DNA of 29,949 nt, taken from contig CAYJVM010000009.1 of NCBI GenBank assembly GCA_964373665.1, positions 1 to 29,949 on the forward strand, in the 5' to 3' direction. Numbering within the stretch: position 1 is the stretch's first letter; each line of letters starts with the position of its first letter. This document shows positions 22,610-29,949 of the stretch, piece after piece. The notes under the pieces are model-generated. The model was given only the letters and a program-made list of their open reading frames with translations, ran no database searches and was not told where the DNA came from. The position numbers were made by a program, and so were the translations under genes. This DNA is from JACOWB01 sp964373665 (GTDB taxonomy: Archaea; Aenigmatarchaeota; Aenigmatarchaeia; CG10238-14; SCSR01).

Positions 22610-23536
22610 ATGAAGAGAAAGCTGAGCACAAACCAGGTTCTGTTCCTTTCCATAGGGATATCGGCCCTTCTGGTCATGATAGGACTGCTGACAGCGGATG
22701 CAGGAATACTAGGCAATTCCATAATTTTGTCAACATTCATCATAGCAGCGCCGATACTTTTTGTCAGGTACAAGCGGTACAGGGACCTTAAGGAGATGGA
22801 GGAAAAGTTCCCAGCGTTTCTCAGGGACTTGATAGAATCCATGAAGGCAGGGCTTCCGCTGCACAAGGCGATAGTCAGCGCGAGCAATATAAACTACGGA
22901 AGCCTTTCCCGCGAAATCACACAGATGACAAACCAGATATCCTGGGGGGTGCCGATCGAAAAGGTGCTCAGGCAGTTCGGGCATAGGGTGAAGTCAAGCA
23001 AGAGGCTCGACGCAGCCACGCAAATAATACTCGAGTCCTATCGGGCGGGCGGCGATGTTATTTTTACGCTAGACAATGTTGCGGATTCCCAGCTCAAGCT
23101 TATTGATGCCGAAAAGGAAAAGGCCACCACACTAAATCAGTATGTTGTCATCATGTATGCAGTGTCCCTGATTTTCATAATCATAGTGGTCGCGCTAAAC
23201 AGGCTTATGGTGCCGATTTTCCAACTGTCTGCTCAGACGTCTGAATTCGGAATAACGAATCCGTGCGACACGTGCGGCGGTCTCCAGTGCGGTATTTGCA
23301 CCTTCTTCATAGGCACTTCATCCATCTTGTTCAAGGCAGTCCCTTCAAGCATTGCCGCATATTACATTGCGCTGTTCTTTTATATGAGCCTTATACAATC
23401 CATATTTTCAGGGCTGATCGCCGGGCAGATAAGCGAGGGTTCGTTGGTCGCCGGCTATAGGCACAGCTTGATTTTGTCAAGCATAACGTTCGGCACGTTC
23501 AGCATACTTGTGAGGTTAGGTCTGCTTGGCGTATAG
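22610..23536 (+). CDS. TadC-like platform protein 2 with an outer four-cysteine loop
   Basis: A 308-residue paralogue of the preceding gene. Predicted helices are at about 11-29, 35-52, 178-198, 245-272 and 286-304. The cytoplasmic loop has EKFPAFLRDLIESMKAGLPL and RLDAATQIILESYRAGGDV, typical of TadC/GspF domains. Between helix 3 and helix 4, on the predicted outer side, is CDTCGGLQCGIC (residues 219-230), a CxxC-x4-CxxC cluster that I have not seen as a standard feature of the family. It could bind metal or form disulfides. The start directly abuts the upstream stop (TGAATG), and its own 3' end overlaps the next gene by 11 bases. Confidence 0.9.
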   Translation: MKRKLSTNQVLFLSIGISALLVMIGLLTADAGILGNSIILSTFIIAAPILFVRYKRYRDLKEMEEKFPAFLRDLIESMKAGLPLHKAIVSASNINYGSLSREITQMTNQISWGVPIEKVLRQFGHRVKSSKRLDAATQIILESYRAGGDVIFTLDNVADSQLKLIDAEKEKATTLNQYVVIMYAVSLIFIIIVVALNRLMVPIFQLSAQTSEFGITNPCDTCGGLQCGICTFFIGTSSILFKAVPSSIAAYYIALFFYMSLIQSIFSGLIAGQISEGSLVAGYRHSLILSSITFGTFSILVRLGLLGV

Positions 23537-24044
23537 AAAGGGACAACTTTCATTCGACTTTTATGTAGCGCTTGTTATATTTCTTGGGGCAGTCGCATAT
23601 GTTGTACTCCAGATGTACCAGGCAACTCCGGCTACCATGTCAAGCCTGCGTGGAGAATTTGTCAGGATAGAGGGCTATCAGGTTTCAGAGCTTCTCGTCA
23701 ATGACGGCGGCTATCCGAACGGTTGGGGGAATCCCACAGTGCCGCTGAGCAGCATCAGGAGGATAGGACTATCGGACACCAACAGGAACCTTACAAACTT
23801 GGTGTCCAGCGAAAAGATACAGAGGCTGAAGGCCATATGCGACAACAACTATGGGGACGTGCACAGCTTGCTGGGCATCAAAGACGGATTTTCCGTGACA
23901 ATCGTCAACCACGACACCCAGGAGATTGTGACATGCAGGCCGCTTTCAGAATCATCCAAGCGGACGAGCTTTAACGTGAGCAGGATTGTTTCCATTGACG
24001 GGGCAAATGAAGGCGAAATTTTCGTGGAGGTGTGGCAAAGGTGA
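23526..24044 (+). CDS. Pilin-like protein with KGQ-type leader
   Basis: A 172-residue protein. The N-terminus MAYRKGQLSFDFYVALVIFL has the archaeal class III signal pattern: basic residues, K-G, then Q and a hydrophobic helix (about 8-28). A prepilin peptidase would cut after the glycine. The outer domain is small and contains two cysteines (KAICDN, IVTCRP). The start is TTG at 23526, inside the end of the platform gene in another frame; no better start lies downstream before the signal sequence. By position and form it is a minor pilin paired with the large pilin encoded next, which it overlaps by 13 bases. Confidence 0.78.
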   Translation: MAYRKGQLSFDFYVALVIFLGAVAYVVLQMYQATPATMSSLRGEFVRIEGYQVSELLVNDGGYPNGWGNPTVPLSSIRRIGLSDTNRNLTNLVSSEKIQRLKAICDNNYGDVHSLLGIKDGFSVTIVNHDTQEIVTCRPLSESSKRTSFNVSRIVSIDGANEGEIFVEVWQR

Positions 24045-25372
24045 AGGGACAGATCTCGATTGTCGAGGCGATCATAGCTGCTGTAGTCCTTTTGGTGGCT
24101 TTCAGTTTTATAATAAGGACAGAGATTTACGAGAACAAGTGGAAGGATGCGATAGAGTCAGTCAAAGGAAGGGATATTCTTTTGTCGGCTGACCGCATGG
24201 GACTGCTTTATGGGCATTCATTCTCATCCCAGGACTTTGGGGATTATGTAAAAGGATTCGTAAGCACCGGAGATTCAATAATAAACATTGATTTGCAAGG
24301 AACGCCTGAAGACAGAATTTATGTCGCATGCGACTGCACCAGCGAGCAGATTGATTTCCTGGAGAGCTCTTTGTCGGATGTACAGTTCAACGGGAGGACT
24401 GTAGCAAGCATAGTGTGCAGCACGACATTGCCTACGATCAACTCCTGCGGCTCTGGCTCCAAATATCCTGATGTCCTTGTCATATGGGGCTATAGGAACC
24501 TTGACAATTCCATTAATGCGCTTTCCGATTTTTCAAATGCTCATGGCGGGATAATAGAGATAGCAGACATGCAGGAAGCTCATGTGGATGCGGCGCAGCG
24601 AAGGATTTTCGGATTAAAGTGGTTGGCAGAGGGGCCATTTCCTTCTGGTTCTGACGAGTTTTCAATCCCGCACAATGCATCGCAGCAATTGACATACCAG
24701 CCGTACAAATGGTTCCATCACATGCCGAACAAATTAAGTGCTGTACCAATAGGATCTATACCGACAGAGAACGGCATACAGAATTGCGCTTCTTCAGCGA
24801 CAGAGGGCAATTTCAAGTTTCGGGGAACTGCCCGCAAATTTTGGATATGCGGAGGAGCTTCTGTCTACCTGGATACGGACGACATACCGAACGATGTCGC
24901 GGATACGATAAAACTGGAAAGGGAAAAATTCTCGATAGGTGGCGCTAATTTCATGGTCAACTATATAGATGCAGGTTTGACAAGAATTTCATTCAAGCCT
25001 AATTACGCCTTTGATGACTTTCTTGTGATAGACGAGACGTACAACAAGCTTTACCCGATCGACAACGACGCCGATAAGATTTTGCTGCACATGAACTATT
25101 GGGACGAAGATCAGCAAAGGCCAGTTGCCGTGTCTGTTCTCAACCGCACTAACGGGAGGACTGTTTGGCTGGCAGATTTCGGCCGCGGTGGTTTGGTTGA
25201 TTTAGGGGATGATCACAAGCAATTGGCGGCATCTATAATCTTCTCCCTGTTAGGCAGGGAGACTATGCAGCCATTTTCCACTGTCGGCAGCATAACAAGC
25301 TACATCAACGCAAACAACACGGACATACTTGATCTTTACAGGATTGACTTGGAAGTTGGCAGCCCTTTTTAG
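24032..25372 (+). CDS. Large pilin-like protein with a GATase-like outer domain
   Basis: A 446-residue protein. The leader KVKGQISIVEAIIAAVVLLV has the K-G-Q class III pattern, with cleavage expected after Gly6 and a hydrophobic helix at about 9-27. The outer part is far larger than a normal pilin. Residues 146-200 alternate strand and helix (DVLVIWGYRNLDNSINALSD, then GGIIEIADMQEAHV), and near the end comes NGRTVWLADFG followed by DDHKQLAASIIFSLLG. This strand-helix pattern with a late GRxVWLxDFG resembles class I glutamine-amidotransferase-like domains such as ThuA and its relatives, which are often non-catalytic. No catalytic Cys-His-Glu triad is evident. Six cysteines lie in the outer part. 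An adhesin or tip protein is my inference. Confidence 0.75.
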   Translation: MAKVKGQISIVEAIIAAVVLLVAFSFIIRTEIYENKWKDAIESVKGRDILLSADRMGLLYGHSFSSQDFGDYVKGFVSTGDSIINIDLQGTPEDRIYVACDCTSEQIDFLESSLSDVQFNGRTVASIVCSTTLPTINSCGSGSKYPDVLVIWGYRNLDNSINALSDFSNAHGGIIEIADMQEAHVDAAQRRIFGLKWLAEGPFPSGSDEFSIPHNASQQLTYQPYKWFHHMPNKLSAVPIGSIPTENGIQNCASSATEGNFKFRGTARKFWICGGASVYLDTDDIPNDVADTIKLEREKFSIGGANFMVNYIDAGLTRISFKPNYAFDDFLVIDETYNKLYPIDNDADKILLHMNYWDEDQQRPVAVSVLNRTNGRTVWLADFGRGGLVDLGDDHKQLAASIIFSLLGRETMQPFSTVGSITSYINANNTDILDLYRIDLEVGSPF

Positions 25373-25395
25373 TAGTTTTGTTGTCACATTCTAGA

Positions 25396-25971
25396 ATGAT
25401 CCAGATCGTAGTGGATACAAGTAACAAGCAATTTCTAAAGGATAAAATTCAGTCTAACCTCATGAAAGAAGTAATCTTCATAAGAGGTCCTCAGGGAGCT
25501 GGAAAGACAACGACCTCCAAACTTCTGCAAAAAGAATTAGGGTATCCGCCGTATATTGAGTTTGATTGGATAAGGGGATATCATTTGGATCCGCAATGGA
25601 AAAATAAAGGTGAAAATGAAGAACTGATGTCTTTTGGTAACTTACTATATTCTATAAAGAACTATCTCAAAAATAAGTATTACAATATCATTCTGGTTGG
25701 ATTGAAATATGAGTTTATGAAAGAACTCATTAAAGAAGCAAACCTCAAGGAGTACATGATCATAACTTTAATTATCGATAGTAACAAGGAACTCAAGTCG
25801 CGAGTTCTTACAGAAACAAGAGATAGTGGTTTTAGAGGAGTTGATGAATCAATCAAATTAAATAAGAACTTGACAGAAGCAAAATTGCTTAAGAATGAAT
25901 TTAAATTAGACAACAGCCACAATGAACCTTTTGTGACTGTCAAGAAGATTGTCGAGCTTGTTACATCTTAA
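25396..25971 (+). CDS. P-loop nucleoside/nucleotide-kinase-like protein
   Basis: A protein of about 191 residues with a Walker A motif close to the N-terminus (VIFIRGPQGAGKTTTSKLLQ) and a DWIRGYH segment where small kinases hold a substrate-binding acidic residue. A strand IILVGLKYEF follows where Walker B lies, and the late ETRDSGFRGVDES could be the lid. The layout resembles the adenylate-kinase or shikimate-kinase superfamily, or small AAA-type kinases next to resistance genes. The start is uncertain: TTG at 25378, ATG at 25396 or ATG at 25462, which would place the P-loop only about 10 residues from the start. It is strongly AT-rich, unlike the pilus operon that ends 5 bases before the earliest start. 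Probably acquired. Confidence 0.75.
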   Translation: MIQIVVDTSNKQFLKDKIQSNLMKEVIFIRGPQGAGKTTTSKLLQKELGYPPYIEFDWIRGYHLDPQWKNKGENEELMSFGNLLYSIKNYLKNKYYNIILVGLKYEFMKELIKEANLKEYMIITLIIDSNKELKSRVLTETRDSGFRGVDESIKLNKNLTEAKLLKNEFKLDNSHNEPFVTVKKIVELVTS

Positions 25972-25991
25972 GATATCCGTAGTCATATTGT

Positions 25992-26009
25992 AACTAACGG
26001 CTGTTAGTT
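25992..26009. terminator. Hairpin after the P-loop kinase gene
   Basis: AACTAAC-GGCT-GTTAGTT is a perfect 7-base-pair stem with a 4-base loop, 20 bases after the stop codon. No T-run follows on the plus strand, so it may be a recombination or RNA-stability element and not a true terminator. Confidence 0.4.
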
Positions 26010-26040
26010 GCCTACGAATACTTGGAGTGGTTGAATTTTA

Positions 26041-26100
26041 GTGCAACGTCCCGTAGCGAAGCGGAGGAAAAACTCAAAGTTTGAGAGACCGTTCATATTA
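26041..26100. repeat. Hairpin-rich element beside the APH-like gene
   Basis: The stretch has GCGAAGC (26056-26062), a known very stable mini-hairpin sequence, inside CCG-TAGCGAAG-CGG. It also has the palindrome CTCAAA-G-TTTGAG (26073-26085), and imperfectly paired outer ends (AACGTC and GACCGTT). Together they form a folded element just past the 3' end of the APH-like gene. Confidence 0.4.
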
Positions 26101-26143
26101 ACAATCTTCTGCATAGCAGACAATATTCTGGGATGCCCGCATT

Positions 26144-27079
26144 CTATAAATTAAATTTTTCTTTAAAAAAGTGTGAATAAGCATAATCAAATGACATACG
26201 AGCTCCTAAAAGGCTACTAAGAAGGGTATAGATTCCATGGACTTTATAGTAAATTTGTGCTCTTTGTAAGAATTCCTTATCTTTTGGTCCTTCGTATTTT
26301 TCATACGCTATCTCGGCATATTCTGGCCCGAAGTCATAAAACACTTCAAAATCTCTTGCTGGATCAGCTATAAGGTAGTCACTGAAGTCTATTACTCCTA
26401 TCTCAGATTTGTCTTTACTCCAAATAATATTATATGCATATAAGTCTCCATGGATTGCACAACTGCTTGGAACGTTTTGTAGATACTTTTTAGATTTTTT
26501 GTAAAAATTTATTATTATCTCAATTTCTTTTTTGGAAAGCTTTGGAAAAAGTTTCTCTTTCAGTTCATTTTCTATTCTTTTCTCTATTGGAATGAAGTCT
26601 TCTCTTTTCCCAGGTTTGTATTTTGCAAAATCATTTAGTTTGAGTCTATGAAAGTTGTTTACAAATGCTATAAGTTGATTTACCACCTTTTCTTTGTTCT
26701 TTTTGCTTAAGTTCTTGAAAATAGATGGTGTTAATGTGTTACCTGTGATTATATCGTATCCAGCAAAATCACCATTCGGTGAAATGAAGGAATAACGAGG
26801 GATATTGATTTTTACTCTGTCTTTCAAAAAATTCAGAAAATCAATTTCATGCTTAAGATGATTTCTAGCTTGCTCAGTTCTTGGAAACCGGAACACAACC
26901 TTATCATTGATGATAAATACATCATTGCCAAACGCATGTCTTTTGTATGAATATTTTTTAATCTTTATGGGAAATTCTTCTTCAATTCGCCTCAAATATA
27001 TATTGACATTTTTATAGAGTGGCGTGTCATAGAAAGGAGGAAGCATTGTAAAGAGTGACAAAGATTTTTTCTCATTCAT
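26144..27079 (-). CDS. Aminoglycoside-phosphotransferase-like (APH) kinase
   Basis: A 311-residue protein of the APH/ChoK kinase superfamily. The first lobe includes FPIKIKKYSYKRHAFGNDVF and VFRFPRTEQARNHLKHEID, where a Lys-type ATP contact lies. The catalytic Brenner loop is HGDLYAYNIIW (HxDxxxxN), and the metal-binding DFSDYLIADPARDFEV follows about 20 residues later. Both are intact, so the enzyme could be active. APH-like proteins phosphorylate antibiotics or metabolites such as choline, thiamine or fructosamines; the substrate cannot be read from sequence. The gene is AT-rich and carries hairpin elements on both sides, which fits acquisition as a unit. A minus-strand TATA-like box near 27098-27111 suggests a nearly leaderless mRNA. 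Confidence 0.85.
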   Translation of the reverse strand: MNEKKSLSLFTMLPPFYDTPLYKNVNIYLRRIEEEFPIKIKKYSYKRHAFGNDVFIINDKVVFRFPRTEQARNHLKHEIDFLNFLKDRVKINIPRYSFISPNGDFAGYDIITGNTLTPSIFKNLSKKNKEKVVNQLIAFVNNFHRLKLNDFAKYKPGKREDFIPIEKRIENELKEKLFPKLSKKEIEIIINFYKKSKKYLQNVPSSCAIHGDLYAYNIIWSKDKSEIGVIDFSDYLIADPARDFEVFYDFGPEYAEIAYEKYEGPKDKEFLQRAQIYYKVHGIYTLLSSLLGARMSFDYAYSHFFKEKFNL

Positions 27080-27125
27080 AACCTAAATTAAGTTGCTGGA
27101 TATTATTAATGTTTCCGAATCAAAA

Positions 27126-27156
27126 CCGAAGACTATTTGTTGCGAAGCAACTTCGG
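27126..27156. repeat. Nested hairpin upstream of the APH-like gene
   Basis: The outer stem CCGAAG/CTTCGG encloses GTTGC-GAA-GCAAC (27139-27151), a stable GNA-capped hairpin that contains the same GCGAAGC core found at 26056-26062. It lies upstream of the APH TATA region and could mark an element boundary or hold a regulatory RNA structure. Confidence 0.45.
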
Positions 27157-27196
27157 GCACTCCATTTTTAAAGGCTCTCAAATTGAATATAATCAG

Positions 27197-27269
27197 TGTT
27201 ATGCGACCACGATAGTGGCTCGAACGATATTGAGAGAGTTGCGAACGGAGTGAGCAATTTTGCATAACA
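27197..27269. repeat. 73-base element with 8-base inverted ends and inner hairpins
   Basis: The ends TGTTATGC (27197-27204) and GCATAACA (27262-27269) are exact inverted complements. Between them lie hairpins CCAC-GATA-GTGG and TTGC-gaacggagtga-GCAA, giving a cloverleaf-like multi-arm fold. It sits between the APH-like gene and FttA. It is not a tRNA, since no T-loop or anticodon arm fits. An integron-like attC site, an IS end, or a small structured RNA are alternatives. Confidence 0.45.
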
Positions 27270-27360
27270 GGCTTTTAACGAACATGCCACTATTTGGGGG
27301 TTTTATGGTTCTAGGACGCTGTTTTTGATCAACGACTCGGAAAACTTCCTTACTTTCCAA

Positions 27361-29229
27361 CTATTTCAATCTCAACGATTCCAAGTTCCTCGGCGCCGCA
27401 GATTCGATTCTGAATATCCTGTTCACTGCTCTAGCAAATTCCTGCGCTTTCTGAGCCTCTCCATGAATCGCGATAACTCTGTCCGGTCTGGAAGAAAGCT
27501 TGCCGATGAACTCCAACAATTGATTCCTGTCAGAGTGGCCGGACAGTCCTTCTATTGTCTCAACCTGCATCTTCAGCTCAAGCGAGATTGTTTTTCCCCC
27601 TTCAGTCCTGAAGGGAACTTCCCTCCAACCTTTCTGTATCCTCCTACCCATCGTTCCCTCTCCCTGGAAACCTACGAAAAGCAGCGTGTTCTTCGGGTCC
27701 TCAGCCAAATGCTTCAAATGCTCTATGACCGGTCCACCCATCAACATTCCTGACGTGGAAACAATCACGCAAGGCTTGTCTTCCCATGCTTTCATCCTTT
27801 CCTGCGGCGATGCTATTCTTTTGAAAACCGGATTCAGGAAAGGGTTCTCTCCGTGAAATATCTTCTTCTGCATGTTTCTGCTCATATATTCCGGATACGC
27901 TGTGAATATGCCGTTGGCATCCCATATCATACCATCAAGGAAAACTGGATGCTGCAATCCATGCTCGACAAGGATTGCCATGACTTCCTGCGCCCTTTCG
28001 ACGGCAAAACTAGGTATAAGCACGATGCCTCCTCTTTCCATAGTCTCATTCACTATCATCACAAGTTCCCTTTCAGTATCCGCCCTGTAAGGCTGTACAT
28101 CCTTCGCACCGCCATAAGTCGACTCGATGATGAGCGTCTCAATTCTTTGAAAGTCAGTGAATGCTGGATCAAGCAAAGTCGTCCTGCCGAATTTCTGGTC
28201 AAGCGCATAGACTATGTTGTGCATCCCTTCACCCACATGCATGTGTATGCTTGAACTTCCCAGAATGTGGCCGGAGTTTTCAAAAGTGAGCCTTACGTCC
28301 GGCGCGACATCAGACACCTCGCCCCATTCGAGAGGTATAGCATGCTTGACCGCTTCCTTGATGCCTCTCACGGTGTACAGTGGATTAGATGTTCCTTTCT
28401 GCATAATGTCGACAAAATCAAACCATAGGAGAGTTGCGAGGTCAAGAGCTGGCGTTGTGATGTACAAAGGACCGTCGAATCCATATTCATAGAGCATCGG
28501 CACCGCCCCAACATGATCCATATGAGAATGAGATATTGCTATGGCGTCAAGCTCGTTATAGTCGAACTCTTTCGTGCCGAATATTGGATAAACCTCTGAA
28601 TTGGTCGCACCGGCCTTGATGCCGCAGTCTATCAGAACCTTCGATTTCGCGGTCTCTAGCAGCGTGGCGCTCCTGCCGATTTCCCTCCAACCTCCAAGGC
28701 CTATGACCCTGATCCAATCCCTCTTTGACTTTCTCTCGGAAAATATAAGCTCTCCAACCTGGTTAAGGAATTCTTTCCTGAATTTCACCTCGGAATGGAG
28801 GAACTTTCTTATGCCGTCAACGACTTCGGACTTGATCGCCGGCACTCTTTCTATCCTTGGTATCCAAAAGGTCTCGGAGCGTATAGTTCTGAAAGTCTCG
28901 CCCCCCTTTCCTATGACCAGTCCGGGCTTTTCAGCGGCTATGACAACGATGCTCCTTTCAGGCTCGAAATAAATGTCCTTTATATTCGCGTCTCTTGGCA
29001 CAAGCTCCATTATCTTCTCTTTCGTGAAATCCTGGTCCATGATGAGATTCTTCTCAGGCCTAACTTCTATCCTTTTCTTGATTTGGCTCACAACTTGCCT
29101 TACGATGTCCTCGTGATTCTTGAAGAATTCCCGGTCCTTAGTGTAAGCAATAATCTCAGAACCTTCCAATTCCACTCTGGTCACTGATTTTTCTGGCAAT
29201 AGCGATTTTACTTTTTCAAGAATTTCCAT
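27361..29229 (-). CDS. fttA: FttA / aCPSF1 transcription termination nuclease
   Basis: A 622-residue protein, the archaeal homologue of eukaryotic CPSF73, which cleaves nascent RNA and ends transcription. Residues 1 to about 145 hold two KH RNA-binding domains, the second with the GxxG loop GKGGETFRTI (about 107-116). The metallo-beta-lactamase core has ISHSHMDHVGA (HxHxDH at 234-239), GHILGSSS and ALDQKFGRTTLLDP, where the Asp binds metal. The beta-CASP domain has IPSFAVERAQEV, PCVIVSTSGMLMGG and LSGHSDRNQLLEFI. All metal ligands appear present. The ATG at 29229 is preferred over the GTG three codons upstream; neither has a clear ribosome site. It follows the proteasome beta gene by about 25 bases and may be co-transcribed with it. 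Confidence 0.96.
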   Translation of the reverse strand: MEILEKVKSLLPEKSVTRVELEGSEIIAYTKDREFFKNHEDIVRQVVSQIKKRIEVRPEKNLIMDQDFTKEKIMELVPRDANIKDIYFEPERSIVVIAAEKPGLVIGKGGETFRTIRSETFWIPRIERVPAIKSEVVDGIRKFLHSEVKFRKEFLNQVGELIFSERKSKRDWIRVIGLGGWREIGRSATLLETAKSKVLIDCGIKAGATNSEVYPIFGTKEFDYNELDAIAISHSHMDHVGAVPMLYEYGFDGPLYITTPALDLATLLWFDFVDIMQKGTSNPLYTVRGIKEAVKHAIPLEWGEVSDVAPDVRLTFENSGHILGSSSIHMHVGEGMHNIVYALDQKFGRTTLLDPAFTDFQRIETLIIESTYGGAKDVQPYRADTERELVMIVNETMERGGIVLIPSFAVERAQEVMAILVEHGLQHPVFLDGMIWDANGIFTAYPEYMSRNMQKKIFHGENPFLNPVFKRIASPQERMKAWEDKPCVIVSTSGMLMGGPVIEHLKHLAEDPKNTLLFVGFQGEGTMGRRIQKGWREVPFRTEGGKTISLELKMQVETIEGLSGHSDRNQLLEFIGKLSSRPDRVIAIHGEAQKAQEFARAVNRIFRIESAAPRNLESLRLK

Positions 29230-29254
29230 TTCAGACACGTGAAAAAACTAGATA

Positions 29255-29893
29255 TTATTTGCCGATGGGATAGCGCGTTATCTTGACGCCATCCCTGGTG
29301 ATGACGGCGATGTCTAGTGCCTTGCCGCCCGAGCCTATGTCCCTTTCAATCGCAGACTTGATTGCTCTCATTGCAAGCTTGGAGCCTTCTTCGATTGTCA
29401 TGTTGTCCTTGTAGCTGTCCTCCAGCACGCCCAATGCCATTGGAGAGCCGGAGCCTGTCGAGAAGAACCTTTTCTCCTCTTCTGCAGAGCCTATTGGATC
29501 CAGATCGTATATGTGCGGTCCGGTAGTGTCATACCCCGCGATTATCAGCTGGACAAAATAAGGATAGAACTTGCTTCCCTGCAAGATGTTCGAAAGGAGT
29601 GCCGCAGCGCCCTCGACAGAGAGCTTCCTCTGGTTCTCAATCTCAAACAGCTTTAGCTCGGCCTTGACATATCTTGCCAATGCCTGTGCGTCGCCAGAAG
29701 AACCAGCTATAGTCATGGCAATGTGGTCGTCAAGCTGCATTATCTTTTCTGATTCTTTGCTTGCTATCAGGTATCCGAGAGTAGACTTGGACTCGGCGGC
29801 CAGCACTACACCATCCTTGCATATCATTCCAAGTGTAGTCGTGCCTGTCTTCTTTATCTGCACTGAATTTTCCAGTTGTTCTCTCAAAGGCAT
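29255..29893 (-). CDS. psmB: Proteasome beta subunit
   Basis: A 212-residue archaeal 20S proteasome beta subunit, the catalytic ring protein that degrades unfolded proteins fed by an AAA unfoldase. A 17-residue propeptide ends in KKTG and is removed autocatalytically to expose Thr18 (TTTLGM) as the N-terminal nucleophile. The other active-site residues match the family: Glu34 (position 17 of the mature chain, AAESKST), Lys50 (position 33, ESEKI), and SGSGSPMALGVLED later, where the Asp and the Ser-Gly pair lie. The start is taken as ATG at 29893; GTG at 29896 is also open. A TATA-like TTTAAAAAG lies about 40 bases upstream. No alpha subunit is encoded in the window. Confidence 0.96.
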   Translation of the reverse strand: MPLREQLENSVQIKKTGTTTLGMICKDGVVLAAESKSTLGYLIASKESEKIMQLDDHIAMTIAGSSGDAQALARYVKAELKLFEIENQRKLSVEGAAALLSNILQGSKFYPYFVQLIIAGYDTTGPHIYDLDPIGSAEEEKRFFSTGSGSPMALGVLEDSYKDNMTIEEGSKLAMRAIKSAIERDIGSGGKALDIAVITRDGVKITRYPIGK

Positions 29894-29927
29894 CACAAGA
29901 ATCAGATAATTTCTATTACCAAGCTAG

Positions 29928-29936
29928 GTTTAAAAA
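29928..29936 (-). promoter_or_regulatory. TATA-like box of the proteasome beta / FttA operon
   Basis: Read on the minus strand this is TTTTTAAAC, centred about 39 bases before the ATG at 29893. It would give a leader of about 10-15 bases, and the same transcript probably continues into FttA. Confidence 0.4.
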
Positions 29937-29949
29937 GATTTGGTTTTTA

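Noticed and set aside
27197..27269. A tRNA gene, because of the paired ends and inner hairpins
   Set aside because: No T-loop (TTCNANN), D-arm or anticodon loop can be placed, and the arm lengths are wrong.
29255..29893. Loss of the catalytic Asp17 of the proteasome beta subunit (Glu present)
   Set aside because: Glu at mature position 17 is normal in some archaeal beta subunits, for example that of Thermoplasma, so it is not a sign of inactivity.
1..29949. CRISPR array
   Set aside because: No set of regularly spaced direct repeats was found on either strand, and no cas gene is present.

Overview
The window is archaeal, from a small, fast-evolving lineage that looks like the DPANN group. 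The evidence is an archaeal-type threonyl-tRNA synthetase with its own editing domain, an ATP-dependent DNA ligase, a class I CCA-adding enzyme, a group II chaperonin (thermosome), the KH/beta-CASP termination nuclease FttA, a proteasome beta subunit, TrmB- and COG1395-type regulators, a free-standing 5S rRNA and three intron-bearing tRNAs. TATA boxes sit about 26-30 bases upstream of many starts, so leaderless transcription appears common. I cannot fix the phylum from sequence reading alone; Micrarchaeota, Aenigmarchaeota or a relative would fit.

Layout: 1-1430 holds a LAGLIDADG homing endonuclease gene that ends on the 3' end of a 5S rRNA, a small hypothetical gene with a likely frameshift, and a tRNA-Tyr. 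1469-6704 holds a membrane-anchored surface protein, a nitroreductase, a 55-residue zinc-ribbon protein, DNA ligase, an endonuclease-like fragment and a TrmB-family regulator. 6742-13566 is an RNA-processing and translation block: threonyl-tRNA synthetase preceded by a small gene that copies its N-terminus, tRNA-Gln, two unknown genes, CCA-adding enzyme, a zinc ribbon, RNase Z, a permease, an exported protein and tRNA-Ile. 13603-18366 holds a COG1395 regulator, a coiled-coil protein, a truncated transposase and the thermosome.

18460-25372 is a tightly packed type IV pilus/archaellum-like operon: a coiled-coil protein, two pilin-like proteins, a secretion ATPase, two separate TadC-like membrane platform proteins, a third pilin-like protein and a 446-residue fusion of a pilin N-terminus to a large globular domain. 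Stops and starts overlap or abut along most of it. Its outer-face parts are rich in paired cysteines. After it comes an AT-rich accessory stretch (25378-27300) with a P-loop kinase, an aminoglycoside-phosphotransferase-like kinase and several hairpin elements. The window ends with FttA and the proteasome beta subunit on the minus strand.

The most unusual signals are: tRNA-Tyr and tRNA-Gln that each carry a standard anticodon-loop intron plus extra sequence in the D-loop; a tRNA-Ile with a UAU anticodon; the duplicated start of threonyl-tRNA synthetase joined to an AT-rich editing-domain half; and the pilus operon with its cysteine-bearing platform loop and large fused pilin.
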